This document shows positions 46,802 to 58,600 of a DNA stretch of 64,000 nt, one piece after another. Source of the DNA: Nelumbo lutea. Lineage: Eukaryota; Streptophyta; Magnoliopsida; Proteales; Nelumbonaceae. The stretch's first letter is position 1; each line of letters opens with the position of its first letter. The stretch lies in contig JAKGHH010000002.1 in the NCBI GenBank assembly GCA_022828595.1, positions 111,674,855 to 111,738,854 on the forward strand, written 5' to 3'. The notes under the pieces are model-generated. The model was not told where the DNA came from and did not search any database. It saw only the letters and a list, made by a program, of their open reading frames with translations. The position numbers were made by a program, and so were the translations under genes.

Positions 46802-47998
46802 GAAAACGTTGCTCCAACTAAGTTCCTGTACTTCAGCCAAGAACTCTCTGATGCCTTCATCAGTCTCGTGGGCAATGCACTTCAGAATGTCCTCATAAAT
46901 TTTGTTAGCACTGCTTCTTCCGCCTCCTGGTATTGTTTCTTCGGGAATAACTGAATTGCTCTCTTCAGCTCTCTCTTGGTCATTGACTCCCCATTCTCGC
47001 TGGACATTCAGAGACCCATATTCAAATTCATTGTAGTAGTAGTAATAGTAGGGGAAGACATCCAGGACTTCTCTGTATCGAAAATAGGTAAAACATACCT
47101 GAAGCTTTAGAGGATCCAAACGCTTGTCTACTGATCTATGCTCAATGGAGGGTGGCCTCCTTACTTGAGTTTTGACTTCAGCATCTGTGTCTTTTGGAGA
47201 TTGCTTATTATTCTTTGTTGAATTAGTGCAGGACCGATTCTCTTTTTCCCGCCCATCTTCCAGAAAAGCTAAAAATGAATGAGTTCTCCTCGAGAGTTGT
47301 TTTTCGATTGTGGAACTAGTAGCACAATGCCCTGTTCGATTGGGAATGGGCTCAGAAGCCAATTGGATTGAAGCCGAAGAATTGACAAGGACAGAGAGTA
47401 AAATCCTTGCAGTGGAGGTCGCCAAACTGCATTCAGCTTGCGAGGAGGCCTTGACTTGTTTCTCTTTGGGATTTCGACACGGGTATGGCTCAGAGTTCCT
47501 TCAGACTCTCAGTATTCTTCTTGGAGGATGATATGTAGACAGCTTCCTGATAGAGGTCTTGTCTGAAATTCAAAACCTGCTCTCGAACAACCTCCTCTTC
47601 CAGAACAGCCACCTCGGCAAGAAGCTCCAATGTCTGCAATAGAGAAAACCAAAAGACCATGTAGAGACACGCAGATAATAAATATTGGGTTATTCTCATG
47701 TTGGTTCATGAAGTTATCTGTGCACCTCGAATTTTTCTGTTTCGGCATGTTTTCCACTAATGCCATTCACCCTTCTTCATTTAGTTCTATAAGTATTATT
47801 TCTTATTCTGGTTTATAGGAGGGAGGAGAGGAGATCCAAGTGTAAACGAAAAAGAGGTTTAATTTAATAAAGAGTACTAACATATGGAGGAAGGTAAGGA
47901 GGAAGACGAGGTTAAGCTCCTAAAGGTCTTGTGAAAGCTCTCTCCAGAGCTCTGTGAACATTCTCTTCATGCCTAAGCTTCTTTTTTAGTTTATCAAC
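46802..47998 (-). pseudogene. Captured fragment of a MIP1 leucine-zipper/DUF547 gene
   Basis: On the minus strand, an exon starting at 47998 encodes [20 protein letters not shown] followed by a stop (TAA where the family usually has Leu), then PRLPPYLPPY. After a GT..AG intron a second exon from 47633 encodes [16 protein letters not shown] and [14 protein letters not shown] third region (from about 47425) ends with NKIYEDILKCI. These are signatures, from memory, of plant proteins with an N-terminal MIP1 leucine zipper and a C-terminal DUF547 domain. DUF547 itself is absent. The introns were copied too, so the fragment is of genomic origin. Confidence 0.68.
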
Positions 47999-48625
47999 CT
48001 GCAAATTTGAAATTTGAATAGTGACCCAAATCAGAAATCAAAAGAGCATAAAGGATTATATGAAATCCAAACAATCTTTGGTTTATAGAGGGAAACATAT
48101 ATACATCTTGTAGCCGCGGTGGTTGTGAAGCGCATTGCCCACGAGACTGATGAAGGCATGAGAGAGTTCTTGGCTGAAGTATAGGAACTAAGTTGGAGCA
48201 ACGTTTTCAGCAGAAGCTGATCGCTGTTTTGGCTAATAAAAGCAAGAGTAGCCGATGCAGAAGGTGGGCAGCCATTTTCAGCGGAAGCAGCAGAAGAGAA
48301 GAAGCCGCTTTGTCGCAGGCGAGAGAGATCTGAATGAAGTTCTGAACCAATGAGCAAGTGCAGTACAGAAGGAAAACGGTGTTCCGTAGATGAACAGTGT
48401 TCCGGAGAAGATGAGCAGTGCTTTTCTCCCAATTGTTCGAATATTTATTACAAGGGTAATAATATGGGGATTAAATCAACGAAAAGCTAACGGAAAGAGG
48501 TCTTTGTCTCATACTCACAGTCATAGTACAGGGGTTCTTTCTCGCAAAATAAAGTATAGGGGGTCTTTGTCATAAACCCCATAATACAGGTGTCTTTGTA
48601 ATTTATCCTTCTTTTATAAAATTTT

Positions 48626-49683
48626 GAAAAAATTCCACTTTAGTATCTTGAAATTTGGGGTAGTGACAAGTTAATATCCAAACTTTCAAATGTGTCACTT
48701 CCGTATCTAAACTTTCAAAAGGTTTCAAATTGGTCCTTTCCATTAATCATCCGTCTATTATATGTGGAAAATGTCAAAACTACCCTTCAAAAGAAGATAC
48801 TATTCATTATCTTTTTACCTTGAGAATGAACCAATTATCTTCAAATTAAAAGAGAGAAAAAACATGAAATATGATAGAGGGAAATAATAAATGAAACCAA
48901 AGAAATAACTAGACAATAATGTGTTTCAAATCTAAGGTAGAAGAAAATAAATTCATTAGTCTAGAATCTCAAACACCTCAATCAGTTCAGTCTCAAGGTA
49001 GAAGACAATGAACAATGCCTTCTTTTAAAGGGTAGTTTTGACATTTTTAATAGATAACTACCATCGGTTAATAGTAGTAGACCTGTTCATGGGCCGGGTG
49101 GCCCGACGGCCTGGCCCGACCCCCGGACAGGCTCGAACATGCTTATAGGCCCGCGGGCTTAAATTCGGGCCAAAAAGCCTGACCCGCAATAAATTCGAGT
49201 CGGGCTCAGGTTTTGTCAAAATAGCCCAGCTCGACCTAATATTAAACTTAAAATTAGCTATGTGATTATATCCATTTGAATAAATTTTTTTATTTAAGAA
49301 TGTAAAATTGTGTTTTAAAATATAAAAGAAAGGGAAAAATACCATCTTGTAAGCCCATTGTTCATTTAAATAGAAAAAAAATACCATATGAATTTTTATT
49401 TCTAATTTGAATAGGGAAAATTGTTTTTTTTTTCAATTAGGTCGGGCTTCGGGCTTGGGCTCGGGTTTTGGGCTTTTTACCAGGGCCGGGCTCGGGCTCG
49501 GGCCTAGTATATTTTCATTAGTGACAAGTGAAAGTCCGGCCCGGCTTGGCCCATGAACAGGTCTAAATAGTAGGGACCAACTTGACACTTTTGAAAGTTT
49601 AAGTATTGTATTGACACGTTTAAAAGTTCAGGTACTAACTTGAAACTACCCCAAAGTTTAGGGTACTAAAGTGGAATTTTCCC
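48626..49683. mobile_element. MULE-type MITE with long inverted repeats, split by a hAT MITE
   Basis: The ends are gaaaaaattccactttagta and (reverse complement) gggaaaattccactttagta; complementarity continues for about 100 bp. A perfect 9-bp TSD taaaatttt lies at 48617-48625 and 49684-49692. Without the hAT insertion it is about 560 bp. Confidence 0.88.
49078..49565. mobile_element. hAT-type MITE, 488 bp, GC-rich
   Basis: The inverted ends tagacctgttcatgggcc and ggcccatgaacaggtcta are perfect over 18 bp. A perfect 8-bp TSD aatagtag lies at 49070-49077 and 49566-49573. The interior is dominated by GGGC/GCCC motifs. Confidence 0.93.
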
Positions 49684-49705
49684 TAAAATTTTATAATTAA
49701 TCAAT

Positions 49706-50245
49706 GGGATAATTCTCAATTAATACCATGTACTTTGCAAGCCTAGTGCTACTTTTTTCTTTGAATTTTAAAATGCAACAATTCAGTACCCAAACTTTTA
49801 AAACGTATAGATCCATTATCTGTCATTAATCAACCTGTTAACCAAGCATTCAAAAAGACGCAAAATTCCCTTTGAGTGTGTTCTAATTTTCTTTATCAAC
49901 CATCCAAACATTGATAAAAAATGAACAACCCCAAATCTTTGCCTCTTTTGTTCAATAAAGTTTGGGTCACTAGAATGTCCACAAAGACATGACCCCAACT
50001 TTCTTGAATAGAAGAGGCAATGATTTTGGATTGTTCATTTTTCGTCAACGTTTGGATGGTTGATAAAGAAAATTAGAAGACACCATCTTTCAAATGCCAC
50101 TTAACGGCTGGTTAACAGATTGGTTAACGGCAAGAACTAGATTAACATGTTTTAAAAGTTTGGGCATTGAACTGTCACATTTTAAAGTTCAAGAACCAAA
50201 GCGGCATTAAGCCCAAAGTACAAGGTACGAATCGGGAATTTTCTC
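49706..50245. mobile_element. MULE-type MITE, 540 bp
   Basis: Imperfect inverted repeats (gggataattctcaatt left; gagaaaattcccgatt right, reverse complement) extend inward through tgtactttg and aacttttaaaac. The flanks ttaatcaat and ttaattaat match at 8 of 9. Confidence 0.8.
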
Positions 50246-50254
50246 TTAATTAAT

Positions 50255-52400
50255 GATAAGAATAAAAGGCTTAAAAGCGTGTGGAATATCCAAGTTAGAG
50301 GGCCTAAGGCCCATAACAACACAAGAAAGGGGAGCCCAGATCCAAAAGTCAAAGGAAGGAACCATTGTGGAGAGTCTCGAGACTAATTTTGTGATAATAA
50401 AGGCAAAGGTGATCAAGTTTTACTTTTTTCTAGATGTTTGGTTCCGTGGGGCGTTTCGGGCATTTTCTTCATATAAATGTTTATCTTAAAATACTACTTA
50501 AAATGTCTTTGCTTTTTCTATTTGGTAGGGCATTTTGTTAGCGGTTCAAGTAACACTCCATATAAGTTGATTTCCACCTCAGCTTAAAGTGTGTCACATC
50601 AATATTTTATTTCAAAAATTGCCAAAGCATTGGGGGAAATATGAAATTGATATGCACATAAATAAAAGTATTTCAGTTTTTAGATGGTGTTTAGTAGCAT
50701 GAGAATTTTTTGGGAGAGGATCTGTGCTCCTCGCACAATGCATGTAAGCACGTCACCGGCACATCCCACCATGTATTGTGTAAGAAGCATATCCCAATTC
50801 ATTTTTTGGGCCCAATTTTCAAAAAAAAAAAAAACACCCACGCCCAAGATGGTGCATATTAATCTGTTTCCTATTGTTTTTGTTTCTGCCAAGTAAGCAG
50901 TAAAACAACATTTTTTACCTTTTTATTGTTTGATAAAGTACTGTTTTTCTTAAATATACAATCTATTTGGTACAAATCAGCACCATGTCAAAGAGTTGAT
51001 GGGAGCAATGGCTCACCAATGCATCAAACATTAAATTTGATGTTCCATTTATCGAGAATATTGCAATTTACAAACAATGGGTGTTTTTACTATTTTTCAA
51101 AAAACACCTAAACCAAACAACGTGGTAGATGACAAAAAGTGCAAACGTTAAGCTAGTACCGATGAAGCACCGTTTTATGGATAAACGACACCAATACCAA
51201 GCATCACCATAGTGTTTATTCGGTAGGTGTATGGCATCGATGTCATTGCTTCATAGATGTTTTTTTTCTTAAGAAAACAGTATTGTATGCATGAAGATCT
51301 ATTGCACCATTTTGACAGTGTTTGGTATGGCTTCTATTTATTTGATAAACAATGTCAGGTCATCGCCATGTGGGCATTTGTCTTATTATGATATTTTATA
51401 CGTCTATTTATCTTATAAATGTTTATTTTGGTTTACATGCAAGCCAATCGTTGGGGGAAGTTCATTTTAATGTTTCTCCCCAACATAAAGGTGTTTATTT
51501 ACCGTTCCACTTATGTAGTACTTAATGGCACCTACTGGCGTATAGCTATCAACAAATACCAAAAAAAACGTTTATTAACCACATTTTCTCAGTTTTGAAA
51601 ATATATCAAGTACAAACATTTATTTAATAAAAAGAAATCATGCAAAACATATACTTTATCAAAAAACGGCTCCTTTTTTTTTGTTTGGCATCATAGTTTT
51701 GTTTGGTACCAATGCTACATAACCTTTTTAACATTGGTGATGCCACATCATTGCACCGTTGGCAATAACAAACTGTTTTCTAAGAAAACATTGAATTTGG
51801 CATTTCTTTAGACCACACTTTCCCGATTTCCAAGGTGTAGTCTGAAGTAATATTTTTCTAGAAAAACAATGCCAAATAAAAGGCCATTTTTCGAAACTCC
51901 AATTTTTCTTACATAGCACCAATGTGGTGCAGTCAATGCCAAACACCGCCTTGATAAACAGGGAAACCAATCAGTAGTTTCATATACAATAAGCACGAAT
52001 GCCCATGTAGCACTACCGTAACAACATATTTTTTTCAATAAATGCCCATGAAACCTAACATCACCTATCGTAAAATCTGCCATCTGCCAACGAGTTCGTC
52101 CACTAGCCGTAGCTAAATTAAGCCAAAAATAACTTCATATACAGAATCAATTTCCTCTTTAAACAAATTTGATACTAAAAATATCGTTTTAACCTTACAA
52201 CTACCAATATTGCATATGGCGAGCACTAGTAAAATGTGGATAAACCAGTAAAAAAAGGAAAATCTATAACATGTTAAAAAGGGTACGGAAAAAGTTTTGA
52301 CCAATCTGAATTTTGATAAATTTATATGATTCCAGTTGATTGGTCAGATGTTTTTCGGATATTGTATCTTTTCCATATCATAGTCGAACCCAAAAAACAA
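50255..52400. other. Intergenic stretch between TBP and the MULE cluster
   Basis: No gene is supported. Phrases such as gtttggta(t/c), caaacaccg and accaaaca recur in both orientations between 51110 and 52000, suggesting a decayed inverted-repeat element, but I could not place its ends. Confidence 0.4.
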
Positions 52401-53172
52401 ACAGTATTCAAAAGTCACGCCAAAATAGAGCTGGTGGTGCAGGAAGCTCGTGACCTCGTCTGGTTGCAAAACATATTCACTTCATATTAGCCCGAGAAAA
52501 ACCAAGACGCCACACACAACTTGTTATATTATTCTTTCTGGGAATAGATTTATCCATTTTAATATACCATTAAACACAATACATAGAATTAGAAATAATG
52601 AAATGTTCACTGATTCCACAGAAGACGATACAAACTCAGTTCAGCAACTTAATTTTAACCCCTCATCAAACGGCCTAGGAGTCCAAGAACCTTTCATCTA
52701 ACACCTCGGACATAATTACAGCAAAAGCCACAGCGATTTCGGGGTCTGCTCCAAAGAACAAATAACAAATGAATCAAAATGCAGAAAAGTTGATTCCATT
52801 CATAGGGCCGTCCAAAACAGTTGCGTTTATCAGTCTTATCCGAATAGAATAATAAATTTCTTGCTAAAAGATTCATCAAGTCAGAGTTCACATTCGAGAA
52901 AAGTTCTGCCATTTTCCCTCCCGATAACAGTCAATAGATCTCATGCGAAATTCAAATTCGAGAAGTGGCCTGGTGGGAGAGGATATGAGAAAAAGAAAAT
53001 CCACAAGATTTCTTAAATTACCTGACCACCCAAAGCCTCTGCCTAAGCCTTCTATCACCTATTTACAATTAACCGAGTGCATCCTTGGGAACACAGAGTA
53101 GCAAGTACATAATAATGTTTTATCTCGAACCCCTCCGCAATGATGTATGCAATATGGTCTCCCAAGCAGATG
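52400..53172 (-). other. Probable 3' UTR exon of TBP and downstream flank
   Basis: The final exon starts at 53173 and extends leftward. I cannot fix the polyadenylation site; candidate TTTATT (AATAAA on minus) strings occur but none is compelling. Confidence 0.45.
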
Positions 53173-55658
53173 TCTGTACACCAGAAAAGACACAAGCATC
53201 ACTTAGCCATCCTACAATATGATCAAAATCTCAATGAAGGTCCGAAACACCAACAACAAAAGTAGAGGATGATAGAGCTTCAGAGTAGTTACTGTTGCAG
53301 TTAGGGGATAAGCGAACAGTTGCAATTAGGGGTAAGCAAATGGATAGGATCAATAGGTTCAACCCAAAACCAAATGGAACTGGCCTCGAACTGGCCCCAT
53401 CCAATCTGTTACTGGGTAGGGTGGTCTAGGTAAAAATTCTTGAAACCAGCCCCCACCCAGACCAGTTCTGGGTCTGAATGCATACCCTACTTGAACCAAT
53501 CCAGAGAACCAACCTTGATTGGCCTTGGTGGAACTGAACTTGCCTTAAAATAAATCCCAATCTTCTTGAATGCTGCTGGTGGGGCCCTCCTCCGGTGAGG
53601 TTAATCTTTTATCTTGTATTACCAAAAAAATAAAACCCAAAGTAATTTAAGGATGTGAAGATTTGGACCCAATTACTTGTGTTTACAAAGACAATTGGTC
53701 TCACTTGACCATTGAGCAACTTAAGTAAATTGATAATAATTTTCTTTAACTTAATATTTGAATGCATACAATAAGTAATGTAAAACATAATATTTACAAA
53801 TTTAAATTATAATAATAAGTTTTGAACTATATTATTATTGTTATTAAAAATCAAGTTTAAACATTTTATGGTTGTGATTTCTAATCACCAAAATATATTG
53901 ATGGTAACATTATCAATGATACAATTTGTGATTATATAATTATGACAAATTTATAGTTCTTAATGTTAAAAAAACCAACATATTACACTCAACAACATAA
54001 ATAGTTATTTTATTTGATTCTTAATGTTACGGAATGTTTTTTAAGGTTACGTTTTTGGTAAAGAAAGAATAGGTTCCATGGGTAGACCTTGGAATCGACC
54101 TTGGAACCACCAAGACCAGAACCAACCATTCTTGACACAGCAATTCTGGTACCAAAAAACCTGGAACCAAAACCTAAAGGGTAGGTTTCGGTTCTACCTT
54201 GGAACCACCAAAACAGACCAACCCATGCTCAATGTTTGTCCACATATGCTCATAGAAGCAATAACACAATGTTGTCCACTAGAATGGTGACACATCAGTA
54301 TGTAAGACTTCGGGCTCTGCCTTGGAACCAAACCAAACTGAGTAACTGACACATGCTCCATGTTAGTCCAAATATGCTGCTGGAAGCAACAACCAAGGTT
54401 TTTAAAACCAGACAGGACAACAGGGAACCATTCTAGGGACCGGTTCCCAGGTCAAACGGTCCAACCACCCGGTTCAAACAGACAGCCCCTTCTGACTTAG
54501 AAAAAAAAATAAAAAATAAAAACGACCAAAAATCATTGTCCGCATTGATGGTTTGACCGCCCAGGTCAGCGGGTTACTGACCAAATCAACAGTTTTTGGC
54601 CAAAAAGCAGTTTTCAGGTGAAACAGAACCGATTACCTGACCAATTCCCAGTTTTTCCGGTCCGGTCCGGTTTTGAAAACCATGGCAACAACACAATGTT
54701 GTCAACTGGAATGGTGATACATCAGCATGTAAGACCTCTCACGTGAAAGTTCAAACATTGGCCCTTGTCCAGATGTAATGTCTCTGCCTTCACATCCACT
54801 TTATCAGGCTGTTTTTGACGTCACTGTTGCCACCTTTCTATAGGATGATAATATTGCCATATTAAAACATTTCTAGGATCTCACGGTGATAGATAAATCT
54901 CCTCTCTTTTTATATTTCTTTCTACACAAATGTGTTCTTGCTTCAGTAGCAAGTATTTGTAGACTCATGTTTAAAATCCGAGAGATTAATTGCTACTTAA
55001 AATAACAACAAATAACCATAATGGAAAGACCCCTAATTGAGACCATTAAACCCAAGCTACGAAGAATGATTAATGTTAAAATGCATGCATACCATTGCTG
55101 GCTTTTCCTGAATTCTGTTAGAACCGGATAAATGTTCTCAAAAGCGGTATATGTTTCATCTCTCACCTAAAAAAATTAAAATACAAATGCCAATCAGTAA
55201 GGCTATCAAAAGAATCATATAGACCAAAAGACAACAAAAGAAAAACAGCTATCATTTATAATTACCTTAGCTCCTGTCAGAACTATCTTCCCAGACACAA
55301 AGATAAGAAGGACAATCTTTGGTTGTTTCATCCTATAGATCAGGCCTGGGAACAGTTCCGGTTCATACTGTACCAACATGATACAGCTGCATTCAAATAA
55401 GAAATCCCAAGCCAAAAACCCAAAAAAATACATGATGGCAACCATTCACGACCATATTGGCAAGCTGAGTGTGAAAAAACATCACTTACACTTGAAAAGG
55501 CACCATGAGAATATGCAAGTCCTTCAAGCCTGATTGGAAATTTCACATCACATGAGCCAACTATGTTCTGAATCTTGAAGTCCTGCCCACCACACCGAAG
55601 TAAGAAACACACAAGTGAGATGCAAGTGTATGATGTATGTGCCTATGTTTGTATGTTC

Positions 55659-55693
<35 letters not shown>

Positions 55694-58600
55694 CCTTAAA
55701 CTTTGCTGGAAAACCAAGCTTCTGAATGATTCGAGCATACTGGTAAAAATACAAAGTACTGCATCAGAATAATTTATAAAAAAGGTAACCAAGGATCGAA
55801 GTATTGGTATCGAGTATCGTATCGGACAGCTCAAATACGGATACAGTTTGGAAACACATCAATATGGATGAAAATATGAAATACTTGGATACGCTAGAAA
55901 AATACATATAAATTCCATAAACATCATTAATAACACTGAATTTAAGGTCAAAATAGTCACAAATAAAGTATAGATGCAGAGAAAATGTATATCTTATTGA
56001 TATATATCAAAAAATATATTACAATTGATATAGCGGGATGCATAGATGTCATAAATTTTATTGATAATGCATCAATCAAGTGTCCAAGACACATATTATA
56101 TAGAATTTTAGAAATCAATACATGCACAAAGAACATTATTTTGTTATTTTTTATTTAAGTCCAAAGTAAAATATATGGAACTGTTATATTTTAATTATTA
56201 TATCAATTTTATTTTACTTTACTATTTTTACTTTTGAACATTAATAAAAAAACTCAACTAAATATTAAATTCTAAAATGTTTGGCAAACAATATTTTTAT
56301 TTTTGTAAAGAATAAATATGATATCAAAATTGTTAAAATTTCTACGACACATATCATATGCAAGCTCATTATATTTTTATTTCTGTATTTTCTGAAAATA
56401 AAAATCACTTCTTGATGTAAATGTAGATTAGAAATTTTAATAAATTCAATTTAATATTACATTCTTGAATGTTTTGTAAACAATATTTTTAGTTTTATAA
56501 ATAACAAATGTGTTGTTATTTAATGTAAATAAAAATAATAATTCATAATATATAAAATTTTTTAAGATAATTATCATGTGCAAATTTATAAATATTAATT
56601 ACTAAAGTAATTATTCAATTATTAATATTCCTTGTATAAATTTCTTGAGATTAAAAATCATTTTTTATATAAATGTAGATTTGATAGATTATTTATTCCA
56701 TTAGCATATAAAATACCATTTTTGAATATTTTTCTTTTTAATTTTTAGTTGGAGTTGTTGAACATAAGCATATGTATTTGCTTGAATTGCATTTGGACAT
56801 AAAAGTGAATAAAAGTTATTATAATTCATTTATTATCACAAGAAGCAAGGTGCTTTGGTGGTTAAATGGTGCATTTAAGATTGGGATATAAATGTAACTT
56901 GGGGTTGAGTCAACTAGGAGCATTTTTTTTAAATAGAGAAACATGGCACGAAGCATTGTATCAATGCATACTGGTTTGTATCAGTGCGTATCAGACCAAT
57001 ACAATGTGATACACCCTGAAACTGGTTATACCAGCCCGATACATGATTCAAAAGGTTTGCCCTTCTTTGTACAATATCTCGTATAGGTATGCACAGATAG
57101 AGATAAGACATCCCCATATCGGGCATATCATATCAATATTTCAATCCTTGATTGCAACAGTTTAACAGCCTTAAGCACCAACTGAGATAGGCATGCCAAA
57201 TTCGAAACATCTTAGTAATGGTAACCTATAGAGGATGTGTTAATTCTTCTTTTCTTCTGGTAAAATTTCTGGGAAATAACACCAGTGCAGTAGATGTATC
57301 ATCACACCTTCCTTGCAGCCAGTTTTGACTGTTGTTCACTCTTGGCTCCAGTACAGACCTGAAACAGCAGGTTTAGTAAAATTATCAATGAAGAGAACTT
57401 CAACAAGATAAAACTTTTCATCCAAAAAACTCCATGGAATAAAATACTCTGACAGATGACAATGCTAAACTCATCATACAAGCCAATCCCTGGGATACAA
57501 CCATAGGCTATGTAGTAAGAGCAACGACATTAATTAAAGTTATTCATTTGGAAGCAATATTATTTGGATAAGGCTTTGCTGAGTTAAATTTGATCCTTCT
57601 AAATGCAGATGATGATAATATGCCTAGAGGTTTTCTCTGTATTTCTCCTAATTGGTGTATCCTCTATAGATCTCACGGTGAGGATTGTTACCATCTATTA
57701 GTATCTTGTCCCTTTTCTGCAGACCTTTGGGCTTGGCTACTTTCGTTGTTTGGGGGTAGTTGGAGTTTATCAGCAGAAGTTCACATGCTCTTCAACCATT
57801 CTACCTTTTATTGGCCTACAAAAATAAGGAGAATTATGTGGAGATGTGCTCGTGCTGCCTTGACTTGGACTCTTTGGGAAGAAAGGAATCTCGGAAGTTT
57901 TCAAGATAAGGAAAGGAACAGCCAAGATTTGAAAGACTGTGTGTTAAACAAGGCAATGCATTGGCTGAAGACCTTGGAAATCTTTTATCAATTCTCCTTT
58001 AATGACATTTGGAGAAATTGGTCAGTAGTAGCAAGGTGTTCATCTCTAAAGGACAAGTCAATTACAAGCTGGTCTCCTCCACCCAAAGGCTCAATAAATT
58101 TGAACTTTGATGGAAGCAGCATGGGTAATCCAGGATTATCCGGAGTGGGGGTGCTTTGAGAAATGAGAAGGGAGAAATTTTGTTGCTCTACTCAGGTCCC
58201 TTGGGAATTGGGAATTCCATCAGGGCTGAACTTTTAGCTGCTATACAAGGGGTCCAATTTGCAAACCAGCTGGGGGTACAACATCTAATAATCGAGTGGG
58301 ATTCCAAAGTGGTGGTGGGTTGGTTGAAAAATTCTGAAGAGGCTATGTGGCGATACAAGAATGAAATGAAGAAACTTAGTTGGTTGACAAGGAATATGTT
58401 AGTCACTGTACAGTGGGTGGAGAGATCAGCAAATACCTTGTCAGATATGTTAGCAAAAGCAAAGGGTAAATAGGGAAATTTTATTTTGGGCTCAGTTGTG
58501 ATTCTTGTTTTTCTTTCCTAGTTTACTTGTAAGTTTCAAGGAGGGGCTGCAGCTCACGCCTCTCACTGGGATGATGTATGAACTCACTCTAATTTGCTTC

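Larger units (their letters stand above)
46295..48608. mobile_element. Pack-MULE carrying gene fragments, 2.3 kb
   Basis: Long terminal inverted repeats: the left gggtaaattacaaagac and right (reverse complement) ggataaattacaaagac ends extend inward about 500 bp, sharing caaagaacccctgtactatg and gaactaagttggagcaacg-type blocks. Both arms carry the same sequence encoding KCIAHETDEG...REFLAE. Between them lie minus-strand exon remnants of a MIP1/DUF547-type gene. The left arm was later hit by a hAT MITE. Flanking nonamers do not match, so the TSD has been lost. Confidence 0.72.

Noticed and set aside
50680..52083. Small host genes in the 60-90-codon frames of both strands
   Set aside because: No recognisable motifs, AT-rich repeat-like context, and overlapping frames on both strands.
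55791..57149. 9-bp target duplication around the second MULE copy
   Set aside because: Flanks aaggtaacc and gattgcaac do not match in any register tried, so I did not claim one.
57590..58159. Stand-alone host gene for a 189-residue protein
   Set aside because: Its first residues lie in the LINE C flank and the rest is zf-RVT plus RNase H of LINE A, so it is a fusion frame created by the insertion.
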